Origin: Nocardia vaccinii NBRC 15922 | GTDB taxonomy: Bacteria > Actinomycetota > Actinomycetes > Mycobacteriales > Mycobacteriaceae | DNA: 50,166 nt | NCBI RefSeq assembly: GCF_001613305.1 | Contig: NZ_BDCC01000040.1 | Coordinates: 1 to 50,166, forward strand | Reading direction: 5' to 3' | In this document: one piece after another, positions 1 through 7,637 of the stretch | Position numbering within the stretch: position 1 is the stretch's first letter | How the letters are laid out: each line of letters begins with the position of its first letter | Position numbers and translations under genes: made by a program | The notes under the pieces: generated by a model | The model's database searches: none | Seen by the model: the letters and a program-made list of their open reading frames with translations, nothing else | What the model was told of the DNA's origin: nothing

Positions 1-150
1 CATGAACGGTCGGGCGCGGAGGCGGCAGCGGAGTGTAGCCACGGAGCGCCTCGTTCATGCCGGAAATGGATACGGCATGAACGGTCGGGCGCGGAGGCGG
101 CAGCGGAGTGTAGCCGCGGATTGCCTCGTTCATGCTCGAAAGGACACAGT
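1..150. repeat. Two tandem copies of a 75-bp palindromic unit upstream of hemC
   Basis: Copy 1 starts at base 1 and copy 2 at base 76, so the period is 75 bp. Each copy opens with CATGAACG and closes with CGTTCATG, and an inner GAGGC/GCCTC pair extends the foldback. The copies are nearly identical over their first 40 bases and differ mainly around 40-50 versus 115-125. The second copy ends just before the hemC ribosome-binding site, so transcripts entering hemC would carry two large hairpins. No coding function is visible. Confidence 0.8.
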
Positions 151-1185
151 GTGACGGCCACCGACGCCATGGTGCACGAGAACGATACGACACGTCGGGG
201 TACCGCCGACGCGCCGTGGCGGATCGGCACTCGCGGCAGCCTGCTGGCGCTGACCCAGGCCGGAACCATCCGGGACGCGCTGATCGCGGGCGGGCAGCAG
301 GCCGAACTCGTCGTGGTGAAGACCGCCGGGGACAAATCCTCGGAACCGGTGGAGAAGATCGGCGTCGGGGTGTTCACCGCCGCGCTGCGCAACGAACTCG
401 CCCTCGGCACCGTCGATATCGCGGTGCACTCCTACAAGGATCTACCCACCGCGCCGGACCCGCGCTTCGTCATCGCCGCCATTCCGCCGCGCGAGGATCC
501 GCGCGATGCGCTGATCGCCCGTGACGGTCTGGTCCTGGGCGAGCTACCCGTCGGTTCGCGGATCGGCACGTCCGCCGCGCGCCGGGCCGCACAGCTGCGC
601 GCGCTCGGTCTCGGCCTCGAGATCCTGCCGCTGCGCGGCAATATCGACACCAGAATCCGTAAGGTCGCCGACGGCGAACTCGACGCGGTCGTGATCGCGC
701 GGGCCGGCGTCGCCCGCATCGACCGCCTCGACGAGATCACCGAATCGCTCGAGCCGGTGCAGATGTTGCCCGCCCCGGCGCAGGGCGCGCTCGCGGTCGA
801 GTGCCGCGCCGACGATCCGGATCTCGTGACCATCCTTTCCGCCCTGGACGATGCGGGCACCCGCGCCGCGATCGAGGCCGAGCGGGCTTTGCTGGCCGCA
901 CTGGAGGCCGGGTGCACCGCCCCGATCGGCGCGTTGGCCGAGGTCGTCGAATCGCTCGACGACGACGGCCGGGTGGTCGAGGAATTGTCGCTGCGCGGTT
1001 GCGTGGCGGCGATCGACGGCTCGGACGTGCTCCGGGCATCGGTGGTCGGTTCGCCCGGCGAGGCCGGGGAACTCGGCCGCGCGCTGGCCCGCGAGCTGGT
1101 CGAGCTGGGCGCGCGCGAGCTGCTCGGCGCCGACCGCGAGGGCGGCACAGACTTTCACCCATCCCAGCCCAATGGAGAACGATAA
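151..1185 (+). CDS. hemC: Porphobilinogen deaminase (hydroxymethylbilane synthase)
   Basis: HemC polymerises four porphobilinogens into hydroxymethylbilane in cytosolic heme and corrin biosynthesis. The family is recognised from IGTRGSLLALTQ near the N-terminus, the VGVFTAALRNEL and VHSYKDLPT segments, the DAVVIARAG segment, and LEAGCTAPIGA, whose Cys carries the dipyrromethane cofactor. I chose GTG at 151 because AAAGGA lies 6 nt upstream; a TTG at 121 would add ten residues inside the palindromic repeat. The product is 344 aa, slightly long for the family because of a hydrophilic N-terminal tail. The stop at 1183-1185 abuts the next ATG, so hemC and hemD are translationally coupled. Confidence 0.96.
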   Translation: MTATDAMVHENDTTRRGTADAPWRIGTRGSLLALTQAGTIRDALIAGGQQAELVVVKTAGDKSSEPVEKIGVGVFTAALRNELALGTVDIAVHSYKDLPTAPDPRFVIAAIPPREDPRDALIARDGLVLGELPVGSRIGTSAARRAAQLRALGLGLEILPLRGNIDTRIRKVADGELDAVVIARAGVARIDRLDEITESLEPVQMLPAPAQGALAVECRADDPDLVTILSALDDAGTRAAIEAERALLAALEAGCTAPIGALAEVVESLDDDGRVVEELSLRGCVAAIDGSDVLRASVVGSPGEAGELGRALARELVELGARELLGADREGGTDFHPSQPNGER

Positions 1186-2751
1186 ATGAGCCGAGCCACT
1201 AAGAAGCATCCTGGTCGGATTCTCTTTGTCGGGTCCGGCCCCGGTGACCCGGCGCTGCTGACCGTTCGGGCCCGTGAGGTGCTCGACCGGGCGACGCTGG
1301 CGTTCACCGACCCCGATGTGGACAAGGGTGTGCTCGCCCTGATCGGTGTCGCGGTGGAGCCGAACCCGGACGGGGAACGCCCGGTCGACGTGCGTCCGGC
1401 ACTGGGCGAACCCGCCGAGGTGGCAAAGACCCTGGTCGCGGAGGCGCGCAACGGTCACGACGTGGTGCGGCTGGTCTCCGGTGACCCGCTGACCACCGAT
1501 TCGGTGATCGCCGAAGTCAACGCCGTCACCCGCTCGCACATGGTGTTCGAGGTGCTGCCCGGTCTGCCGTCCGGTTCGACGGTGCCCGCCTACGCGGGCA
1601 TCGCGTTGGGCTCGAGTCATACCGAGGTCGATGTGCGCGGCGAGGTGGACTGGGCCTCCGTCGCGGCCGCGCCCGGCCCGCTGGTGCTGCACGCGACGTC
1701 CGGGCATCTGGCCGAGACGGCCAGCGCCCTCACCGAGCACGGCCTCGCGGCGCAGACCCCGGTCGCGGTGACCGTGCGCGGCACGACCCGCCAGCAGCGG
1801 ACCATCGAGGCCACCCTGGCCACGTTGAACAGCGCCGCCTCGGAGCTGGTCGGGCCGCTGGTGGTCACGGTCGGCAAAGAGGTCGAGAAGCGTTCGAAGA
1901 TGTCCTGGTGGGAGTCGCGTTCGCTGTACGGCTGGACGGTTCTGGTGCCGCGCACCAAGGAACAGGCCGGTGAGATGAGTGAGAAGCTCGTCACGCACGG
2001 CGCCATCCCGATGGAGGTGCCGACCATCGCGGTCGAGCCGCCGCGCAGCCCCGCGCAGATGGAACGCGCGGTCAAGGGCCTGGTCGACGGCCGTTATCAG
2101 TGGGTGGTGTTCACCTCCACGAATGCGGTGCGCGCGGTGTGGGAGAAGTTCGCCGAATTCGGTCTGGACGCGCGGGCGTTCTCCGGGGTGAAGATCGCCT
2201 GCGTCGGCGAGGCCACCGCGGAGCGGGTGCGTTCGTTCGGCATCAACCCGGAACTGGTGCCCAGCGGTGAGCAGTCCTCGGAAGGCCTGCTGGCCGACTT
2301 CCCGCCCTACGACGACGTTTTCGACCCGGTCAACCGGGTGTTGCTGCCGCGTGCGGACATCGCGACCGAAACCCTCGCCGAGGGGCTGCGCGACCGCGGC
2401 TGGGAGATCGACGACGTCACCGCCTATCGCACGGTGCGCGCCTCGCCGCCGCCCGCGGAGACCCGCGAGATGATCAAGACCGGTGGTTTCGACGCGGTCC
2501 TGTTCACCTCCTCCTCCACGGTGCGGAACCTGGTCGGCATCGCGGGCAAACCGCACGCCCGCACGATCGTCGCCTGCATCGGCCCCAAGACCGCCGAGAC
2601 CGCCATCGAATTCGGCCTGCGCGTGGACGTGCAACCCGAACTCGCCCAGGTCGGTCCCCTGGTCGAGGCCCTCGCCGAACACGCCGCCCACCTCCGCGCC
2701 GAGGGCCTGCTACCCCCGCCGCGCAAGAAGAGCCGCCGCGGGCGGGCTTGA
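1186..2751 (+). CDS. hemD: Uroporphyrinogen-III methyltransferase-like / uroporphyrinogen-III synthase fusion
   Basis: This is a two-domain, 521-aa actinobacterial fusion. Residues about 10-240 resemble the CobA/SUMT tetrapyrrole methylase fold, with VGSGPGDPALLTVRA as the glycine-rich SAM-loop signature. Residues about 250-500 form the HemD synthase that closes hydroxymethylbilane to uroporphyrinogen III (VLVPRTKEQAG, VVFTSTNAVRAVWEK, FTSSSTVRNLVG). A basic tail rich in Lys and Arg ends the protein. The ATG follows the hemC stop with no gap. The stop codon is followed at once by the GCTGTRT/GCCTCCGC repeat module described separately. Whether the N-terminal domain still methylates cannot be judged from sequence. 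Confidence 0.95.
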   Translation: MSRATKKHPGRILFVGSGPGDPALLTVRAREVLDRATLAFTDPDVDKGVLALIGVAVEPNPDGERPVDVRPALGEPAEVAKTLVAEARNGHDVVRLVSGDPLTTDSVIAEVNAVTRSHMVFEVLPGLPSGSTVPAYAGIALGSSHTEVDVRGEVDWASVAAAPGPLVLHATSGHLAETASALTEHGLAAQTPVAVTVRGTTRQQRTIEATLATLNSAASELVGPLVVTVGKEVEKRSKMSWWESRSLYGWTVLVPRTKEQAGEMSEKLVTHGAIPMEVPTIAVEPPRSPAQMERAVKGLVDGRYQWVVFTSTNAVRAVWEKFAEFGLDARAFSGVKIACVGEATAERVRSFGINPELVPSGEQSSEGLLADFPPYDDVFDPVNRVLLPRADIATETLAEGLRDRGWEIDDVTAYRTVRASPPPAETREMIKTGGFDAVLFTSSSTVRNLVGIAGKPHARTIVACIGPKTAETAIEFGLRVDVQPELAQVGPLVEALAEHAAHLRAEGLLPPPRKKSRRGRA

Positions 2752-3100
2752 GGCTGTATTTCGGCCTCCGCTTCGCTCCGGCGTGTTCGCGGCCCCTGAG
2801 GTCTCGCCGGTCGGCCCGTGTCGGGTACTCGTTCCTCGCACCCACCACGCGTCCGAGCGGCGAGACGGGCCGCGGAGTGTGTTGGATTGCCTCCGCTGCG
2901 CTCCGGCTGTTCGCGGCCCCTTCGGGTCTCACCGCTCGGCCCCGCGTCGGGTACTCGTTCCTCGCACCCGCCACGCGTCCGAGCGGCGAGACGGGCCGCG
3001 AACCTGTGTGTGGTTCCTCCGCTTCTCGGTGGTCGGCTGCTCGCGCCCCTCTCGAGCTTCGGGCCGGGTACCGGGGTCGGTGTGGTCGAGGCTGCTCGGA
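2752..3100 (+). repeat. Degenerate 125-bp tandem repeats downstream of hemD
   Basis: The block starts one base after the hemD stop. Unit A (about 2764-2874) and unit B (about 2889-3000) share GCCTCCGCT-CGCTCCGGC at their starts and the stretch from TCGGGTACTC to GACGGGCCGCG at their ends, offset 125-126 bp. A third, decayed unit begins near 3015. Each full unit folds: GTCTCGCCG at 2801-2809 pairs with CGGCGAGAC at 2858-2866, and unit B has a 14-bp version with one mismatch. All frames here translate to low-complexity Arg/Pro-rich sequence, so I call no gene. Bases 3100-3255 hold nothing I recognise. Confidence 0.75.
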
Positions 3101-3255
3101 TCGGATGTGCCGGTGTGTCTGTCCGGTGTCGAATAGGCTGTGCCTCAGCATGATTCGCCTCTGCCGTGGTGGTTGAGGTGAATCGCGCCGAGGGCGCGCG
3201 GTATCGGCGCTCGTTCCGCGTGCTCGGTGAGTGTTCGGGATGCGGGCGCGGTGGC

Positions 3256-3528
3256 TCAGCGGTGGTTGCGCATGAGGTCTCGGACCAGGCGGCAGGTTTT
3301 GTCCGAGGGTGGGCGAATACCTACGAGATCGGCTGTGTGGCGGATCTTTTCGTTATCGGCGAGGTCGGCTCGGTAGACGCCGGAATCCAGCAGGGCGATG
3401 GCCAGGCGCATCGCCTTGAGCCGGCGATTGTGGGTGACATACCAGGAGCGCGGGCGGCCGGCGGGCAGGCGGCGCTTGACCAGCGGAGCGTACGGCTGGT
3501 CGATGCTGATCGGTGAATTTGTGGCCAC
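3256..3528 (-). CDS. Small basic protein of unknown function under a DNA-damage promoter
   Basis: A 90-aa basic protein. The GTG start is supported by GGGAGGG 4 nt upstream on the minus strand. There is no signal peptide or membrane segment. The C-terminal third (DLADNEKIRHTADLVGIRPP and the following SDKTCRLVRDLM) looks helical and could be a small nucleic-acid-binding helix-turn-helix, but I do not recognise a named family. The upstream DNA carries a match to the mycobacterial RecA-independent damage promoter (-10 at 3595-3600) and an overlapping LexA-type box (3580-3595). The likely role is therefore in the DNA-damage response, inferred only from regulation. The gene sits alone between hemD and hemB, on the opposite strand. 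Confidence 0.75.
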   Translation of the reverse strand: MATNSPISIDQPYAPLVKRRLPAGRPRSWYVTHNRRLKAMRLAIALLDSGVYRADLADNEKIRHTADLVGIRPPSDKTCRLVRDLMRNHR

Positions 3529-3579
3529 GAGACCCTCCCCGTCGGTGGTGGAAACGAATGATCGAGGGCTCGAAAGCTC

Positions 3580-3595
3580 TCGAACACACCTTCGA
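3580..3595 (-). promoter_or_regulatory. LexA (SOS) box
   Basis: The plus strand reads TCGAACACACCTTCGA; the minus strand reads TCGAAGGTGTGTTCGA. This fits the actinobacterial LexA operator TCGAAC-N4-GTTCGA with a single mismatch in the half-sites. It lies 51-67 bp upstream of the small minus-strand gene and directly after the -10 element, where a repressor would cover the transcription start. A neighbouring inverted repeat, TCGAGGGCT/AGCTCTCGA at 3562-3583, overlaps its edge. Confidence 0.75.
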
Positions 3596-3617
3596 TTATA
3601 GCGCTGGGCACCGACAA
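3595..3617 (-). promoter_or_regulatory. RecA-NDp (PafBC-type) DNA-damage promoter
   Basis: The minus strand reads TTGTCGGTG (3617-3609), eight bases (3608-3601), then TATAAT (3600-3595). This matches the published mycobacterial consensus tTGTCRgtg-N8-TAnnnT at every specified position. It drives the 90-aa gene starting at 3528. The LexA box begins within the last base of the -10, so LexA could repress this PafBC-type promoter. Confidence 0.8.
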
Positions 3618-3618
3618 G

Positions 3619-3649
3619 AATCGCCGGTCGCGTTGTGCGGCCGGCGATT
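3619..3649. terminator. Hairpin terminator, 9-bp perfect stem
   Basis: AATCGCCGG (3619-3627) pairs with CCGGCGATT (3641-3649) across a 13-nt loop. It lies 15 nt beyond the stop of the minus-strand gene remnant ending at 3664 and just upstream of the damage promoter, so it probably insulates that promoter from minus-strand readthrough. There is only a short T-run. Confidence 0.55.
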
Positions 3650-3663
3650 TCCGTTGCGCTGGG

Positions 3664-3735
3664 TCAACGACCGAGGACACCGTCCAGCCAGTCGAAGGCG
3701 CGCTGGTGGACCAGGGCCGTCGCACCCTCGTGTCA
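3664..3735 (-). pseudogene. Possible 3' remnant of a gene, perhaps a hydrolase
   Basis: On the minus strand an in-frame stretch reads HEGATALVHQRAFDWLDGVL followed by GR and TGA (3664-3666), with a well-formed hairpin just beyond it. The wording resembles the C-terminal helix of alpha/beta-hydrolase or dienelactone-hydrolase proteins. A TGA at 3733-3735 interrupts the frame upstream and no longer protein can be joined to it. I read it as a decayed gene end, with low confidence. Confidence 0.25.
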
Positions 3736-4211
3736 GTGTTCGCCGAGCTGCGGTGGTCGATTCCGCCGGCGGCGCGCTACTCCCATCGACCGGACGGATG
3801 CGGATCGTCGCCGGCCGCATCGGGGCGGTGCGGCGCGGCGAACGAGTGGCCGGCGGCCACCTATCCGATCATCGAGACGGACGCGCACAGGCAGGGTCTC
3901 CCCGGGGCGGCGAAGGGCGCCGGCCGCGGCGTTCGGGTCCGGTGACTTCGATCTGTCGTCCGGCGGCGGTCGCCGCACGGGTGCGGTTCGGGCGCGAGTG
4001 TGTGTGATCGGTCATAGTCGCGAACGTATGACGCCCGCGGATGGTCGAGTACATGGGCCCGGAGTCCGGGCGCGGTGGCCGTGCGCGGATCGGATGGTTG
4101 TGTGCACGCCCGGTGTTGCTGGATGAATGCCTGGTCACGGGGTGACGACGGTCGTCGCGCGGGGCGGCGATCCGGTGCGGAGGCGGTGCGGCACAGGCCC
4201 GGACCGGGGCG
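3736..4211. other. Non-coding stretch before hemB
   Basis: Open frames exist on both strands but give Arg/Pro-rich, low-complexity translations with no recognisable family, no ribosome-binding sites and no consistent codon bias. I see no RNA gene or riboswitch. Confidence 0.4.
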
Positions 4212-4217
4212 TATCGT
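4212..4217 (+). promoter_or_regulatory. Leaderless -10 element of hemB
   Basis: TATCGT followed by 7 nt and the hemB ATG. No Shine-Dalgarno precedes this ATG, consistent with a leaderless transcript. Confidence 0.45.
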
Positions 4218-4224
4218 GCGGTTC

Positions 4225-5259
4225 ATGACCGGAATGGACCGCCCGCGGCGGTTGCGTCGTACCCCTGCTCTACGGCGTCTAGTTGCCGAAACCACACTGG
4301 AACCAAGGCATTTGGTGCTACCCATGTTCGTCGCCGATGGGCTCGACGAACCGCGCGAGATCGGCTCGATGCCGGGCGTGTATCAGCATTCGATGGATTC
4401 ACTGCGCAAGGCGGCCGTCGAGGCGGTCACCGCCGGGGTCGGCGGGCTGATGCTGTTCGGAGTGCCGCGTCCGGAGGACAAGGACGCGGACGGCAGCCTC
4501 GCCAGCGACCCCGAGGGCATCCTGAACCGCGGCCTGCGCGCGCTGTCCGAGGAGGTCGGCGACGCGACGGTGGTCATGGCCGACACCTGCCTGGACGAAT
4601 TCACCGATCACGGCCACTGCGGCGTGCTGTCCGCGGGCGGCGCGGTCGACAACGACGCGACCCTCGATCGCTACGTCGATATGGCGTTGGCCCAGGCCGA
4701 GGCGGGCGCGGATCTGCTCGGCACCAGCGGCATGATGGACGGCCAGGTCGGCGCGATCCGCGACGCACTGGACGAGGCCGGTCGCATAGATACCGGCATC
4801 CTGGCCTACGCCGCGAAGTACGCCTCCGCCTTCTACGGCCCGTTCCGCGAGGCGGTCTGCTCCTCGTTGCAGGGCGATCGCCGCACCTACCAACAGGATT
4901 CGGCCAACCGCCGCGAGGCGATCCGCGAACTGGAACTGGACCTGGCCGAGGGCGCGGATCTGGTGATGGTCAAGCCCGCCATGTCCTACCTGGACATACT
5001 CCGCGATGTCGCCGACCGTTCCACCGTGCCGGTGGCCGCGTACCAGATCTCCGGTGAGTACGCGATGATCACCGCCGCCGCCGCGAACGGCTGGATCGAC
5101 CGTCGCGGCGCGATCCTGGAATCGCTGATGGGTATCCGGCGAGCGGGTGCGGATATCGTCCTCACCTACTGGGCGACCGAAGTCGCGCACTGGCTGTCGC
5201 ACGGGAGGGATATCGCGGCCCGGCCCGGGGCGACCGGGGTCGCGCATCGGCTGTCGTGA
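4225..5259 (+). CDS. hemB: Delta-aminolevulinic acid dehydratase (porphobilinogen synthase)
   Basis: HemB condenses two 5-aminolevulinate molecules to porphobilinogen in the cytosol. The two active-site lysines sit in AYAAKYASAFYGPFR and VMVKPAMSYLDILR. The metal region DTCLDEFTDHGHCG keeps two of the three zinc-ligand cysteines and has Asp in place of the middle one, intermediate between zinc and magnesium types. The ATG at 4225 gives 344 aa; another in-frame ATG at 4234 would give 341 aa. The C-terminus carries about 20 extra residues rich in Gly and Arg. Its stop overlaps the GTG of the next gene, implying co-translation. Confidence 0.96.
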   Translation: MTGMDRPRRLRRTPALRRLVAETTLEPRHLVLPMFVADGLDEPREIGSMPGVYQHSMDSLRKAAVEAVTAGVGGLMLFGVPRPEDKDADGSLASDPEGILNRGLRALSEEVGDATVVMADTCLDEFTDHGHCGVLSAGGAVDNDATLDRYVDMALAQAEAGADLLGTSGMMDGQVGAIRDALDEAGRIDTGILAYAAKYASAFYGPFREAVCSSLQGDRRTYQQDSANRREAIRELELDLAEGADLVMVKPAMSYLDILRDVADRSTVPVAAYQISGEYAMITAAAANGWIDRRGAILESLMGIRRAGADIVLTYWATEVAHWLSHGRDIAARPGATGVAHRLS

Positions 5260-5789
5260 ATCCGTGGACTCCGCCGGCCCCGCCGGCTCCTGATCGGCCG
5301 ATGCCCGACGACGTCCGTACCGCGTCCCAATTATGGTGGGGCGCGGTAATTTTGGGTGTGGTGCGGCTGTTCGCCGGGACGTGGACGCGGTTCGAGCATC
5401 GGCATACGATCGCCCGGAACATCTACGACCAGTTGCGCACCCAGGAACCGCAGACCCCGATGGCGACCTACGACCTGATGGTCACCGTGTTGATCGTGCT
5501 CGGCGTGGTGTTCGGGCTGGCGCTCGCCGCCGCGGCGCTGGCCGTGGTGCATCAGCTGCGTCGCGGGAAAGCGTGGGCGCGCACGCTGTTCGACGTGGCG
5601 GCCGTAGTCCTGGTGATCGGCGGGGTGAACTCGATGTTCGGCCTCGGGGCGATCTCCGGCACCGGTGAGATGCTCGCCGGTGCCGCGGCCATCCTGCAGG
5701 CCGTGCTGGCCGCCGGTGCCGTATTCCTTTGCCACCGAACCGAATCCAACGCCTACTTCGCCGTGAACAGCGGTCGGCCGCCACGGTGA
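5256..5789 (+). CDS. Four-helix membrane protein, Rv0513-like by position
   Basis: A 177-aa protein with a Pro-rich cytoplasmic N-terminus (NPWTPPAPPAPDRP) and four hydrophobic segments at about residues 28-45, 70-95, 108-128 and 135-160. The GTG start overlaps the hemB stop by four bases (GTGA), so translation is coupled. Position and topology match the conserved transmembrane gene after hemB in mycobacteria. The function is unknown; the coupling suggests a connection with heme synthesis or membrane respiration but does not prove it. Confidence 0.85.
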   Translation: MNPWTPPAPPAPDRPMPDDVRTASQLWWGAVILGVVRLFAGTWTRFEHRHTIARNIYDQLRTQEPQTPMATYDLMVTVLIVLGVVFGLALAAAALAVVHQLRRGKAWARTLFDVAAVVLVIGGVNSMFGLGAISGTGEMLAGAAAILQAVLAAGAVFLCHRTESNAYFAVNSGRPPR

Positions 5790-5912
5790 GTTTGTTACCG
5801 GTGCGGCAACATGTATGGTGAGGGTTGTCACAGAGGACCTGGGAACCGGATGTCGTGGGTCGTGCGTTCCGCATCGGATCGTGCGAGGCGTTCCGGAGAA
5901 GCGGAGGCAATG

Positions 5913-6032
5913 ATGCGAGTGGTGATTCAGCAGCCGCAGAGCCTTCGGCGAGACGTGCTGATGATGAGCCTGGTTCTCGTTCTCGGTCTGCTCACTCTGG
6001 CCGTTCTGTTGCTGCCCGGTATGGTCGGCTGA
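5913..6032 (+). CDS. Very small single-span membrane protein (39 aa)
   Basis: The short frame begins MRVVIQQPQSLRRDVLMMSL and ends in a 20-residue hydrophobic helix finishing LLLPGMVG. GGAGG at 5903-5907 places the start at the ATG of 5913 (5-nt spacing); the adjacent ATG at 5910 and one at 5850 are less well placed. A possible promoter, TTGTTA-N16-TATGGT, lies at about 5793-5817. One helix preceded by Arg-Arg suggests a membrane microprotein. The function is unknown. Confidence 0.5.
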   Translation: MRVVIQQPQSLRRDVLMMSLVLVLGLLTLAVLLLPGMVG

Positions 6033-6089
6033 ATCGCTTCGCCGCATCCGGAGAATCACGCGGGCGGGCGAGACAGCCTGGAGGTTTCC

Positions 6090-6707
6090 GTGACCGATAC
6101 CCGAGCCCCGGCCGACGTGCGGTTCGCCGAGCCCGGTGCGCGTTGGCGCGCCGTCGCATACGGTCCGCTGATCTGCCTGATCGTGTTGATTCTGGAACTG
6201 GCGCTGGGCCACGGCCCGGTGCATTGGTTCGGTCTGGCCTTCTGCGCGATACTGCTCGCCGGATTCGTCTCGTTGCAGGTCGTCGCGGGAAAGCGGCACG
6301 TCAGCGTGGAACTCACCGGCACCTCGCTGCGTGAGGGCGCCGAGACGCTGGAACTGGAGCGGATCGCCGCGGTCCTTCCCGAGCCCGACGAGGAGTCCTG
6401 GGAGGACGAGGACTGGCAGTCCGCGCGTGCCCTCGGCGAGCTGGCCGGGGTGCCGCGGCGTCGCAAGGGCATCGGACTGAAGTTGCGCGACGGCGGTCTG
6501 GTGCAGGCGTGGGCGCGCGATCACCGAGGTCTGCGCGAGCAGCTCACCGCGGCGGTCGAGGGACTCCGCACAGGTGGCGGCTCCGAGCAGAGCGGTTCCG
6601 ACGCCGATATCGCCGGACGTGACGCCGGCTCCGGCGAGAACGCCGCGCTCGAAGGCGTCGGCGACAGCCACGAAGGCGCCCGTGACGGCGGGGAGGACGT
6701 TCGATGA
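6090..6707 (+). CDS. Membrane protein resembling the actinobacterial DUF3093 type
   Basis: A 205-aa protein. The GTG start has GGAGG about 6 nt upstream. Two membrane helices occur at about residues 24-45 and 50-66. They are followed by a soluble beta-rich domain (VELTGTSLREGAETLELERI, then an acidic EPDEESWEDEDW) and a Gly/Ser/Asp-rich disordered tail from about residue 160. This layout resembles DUF3093 proteins, but I assign that only tentatively. The stop overlaps the next ATG (ATGA), so the two membrane genes are co-translated. Confidence 0.75.
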   Translation: MTDTRAPADVRFAEPGARWRAVAYGPLICLIVLILELALGHGPVHWFGLAFCAILLAGFVSLQVVAGKRHVSVELTGTSLREGAETLELERIAAVLPEPDEESWEDEDWQSARALGELAGVPRRRKGIGLKLRDGGLVQAWARDHRGLREQLTAAVEGLRTGGGSEQSGSDADIAGRDAGSGENAALEGVGDSHEGARDGGEDVR

Positions 6708-6949
6708 CGCACCGGTTGTGGCCCGCCCTGGACGTGGTCGTACTGGTTCTCTGCCTCGCCGCGATCGTGCCGACCTGGCATGCCGGAATCGAGTCGATCT
6801 CGTTCGCCGCGTCCGGCGATCTGCCCGCCTTCGAGGCGACCCGCTACAGCGGGCCCTGGCTCGGCCTGGCCGCGCTGCTGGCCGCGGTGGCCGGATTGGC
6901 CCTGATCGATCTGGTCGCGCGGGCTGTCGATCGATATCGCCGGGCCTGA
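6704..6949 (+). CDS. Small two-helix membrane protein
   Basis: An 81-aa protein whose ATG overlaps the upstream stop codon by four bases. Two hydrophobic helices (about residues 8-24 and 51-71) flank a short extracytoplasmic loop (WHAGIESISFAASGDLPAF), and a basic end (RAVDRYRRA) should stay in the cytoplasm. In mycobacteria a small transmembrane gene (Rv0514) occupies a comparable place. The function is unknown. Confidence 0.75.
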   Translation: MTHRLWPALDVVVLVLCLAAIVPTWHAGIESISFAASGDLPAFEATRYSGPWLGLAALLAAVAGLALIDLVARAVDRYRRA

Positions 6950-7024
6950 CCGGCCGGTACCGCGGATCGCGGCCAACTTTCAGCAATCGGTGCCAACCCG
7001 ACGATCGGTGCGGACACTGGAGGT

Positions 7025-7246
7025 ATGTCCCGCACGTCCCCCGTGCAGCGCAGAGTCGTGGTGATGCTGGCCATCGCCGTCATCGGGCTGGCCACCGTTG
7101 CCCTGGACGTGGTGACGGCGATGGATGCCGGTCCGGCTCCGGAACCGGTGACCCGCTCACGTCTGGTCGACGGCCTTCCGGGCCCGGTGGGTTGCCTGGT
7201 GACGACCGGATTCTCGCTGTCGTGTCTGCGGCCCTCGCACTGGTAG
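7025..7246 (+). CDS. Small membrane-anchored or exported protein
   Basis: A 73-aa product with a basic N-terminus (MSRTSPVQRR), one hydrophobic segment (VVVMLAIAVIGLATVALDVV) and a short outer domain with two Cys (GCLVTTGFSLSCL) that could form a disulfide. GGAGG sits only one base before the ATG, so the start is weakly supported. No family is recognised. Confidence 0.5.
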   Translation: MSRTSPVQRRVVVMLAIAVIGLATVALDVVTAMDAGPAPEPVTRSRLVDGLPGPVGCLVTTGFSLSCLRPSHW

Positions 7247-7250
7247 AGGG

Positions 7251-7637
7251 TCAGTTCCAGTGCTCGTAGATGTCGAGCACGCGGGGGCCGTGTGTGCCGG
7301 GGGCGTCCAGGAAGATGACCACGTTCCCGTTCGGGTGCGCGGCCGATTCGAGCAGCAGTTCGCGCGGTGAGGCGTGCACGCCGCCGTGCGGGTCGCGGTA
7401 GAGCCGGCTGCCCGGATGCAGACCCGCGCCCATGCGATTCAGCGGGACGACCTTGCCGACCAGCGCCGGCAGCGGACCGTCCGCCAGGGCCGCGGTCTCG
7501 GAGTGCGACAGGCTGATCCCGATGCGCCCCTGATCGGGCTGGGCGACGATCTCACCCGCCGAGGCCGCGGTCGCTGCGCAGGTCAGTGCGGTACCCGCGA
7601 GTGCGGTGAGGGTGGCGCCGACGATCAAGGTTCGCAT
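7251..7637 (-). CDS. Secreted protein of unknown function
   Basis: A 128-aa product. The ATG at 7637 is preceded by GGGAGAG and opens a clear Sec signal peptide (MRTLIVGATLTALAGTALTC, then AATAASAG), with likely cleavage after ASA. The mature part, about 100 aa, includes a GxxISLSHSETAAL segment, PLNRMGAGLHPGSRLYRDPHG and an end at YEHWN, and has no Cys. Small exported proteins of this kind are common in Nocardia. No function can be assigned. It is divergent from hemL, sharing a 185-bp intergenic region that holds an inverted repeat. Confidence 0.75.
   Translation of the reverse strand: MRTLIVGATLTALAGTALTCAATAASAGEIVAQPDQGRIGISLSHSETAALADGPLPALVGKVVPLNRMGAGLHPGSRLYRDPHGGVHASPRELLLESAAHPNGNVVIFLDAPGTHGPRVLDIYEHWN

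Noticed and set aside
1..150. Possible CRISPR-like array
   Set aside because: Only two units in direct tandem without unique spacers, and no cas genes.
544..2691. Long open frame of about 715 codons on the minus strand opposite hemC-hemD
   Set aside because: His/Arg/Gly-rich translation typical of the antisense of GC-rich genes; the plus-strand genes match well-known families over their full length.
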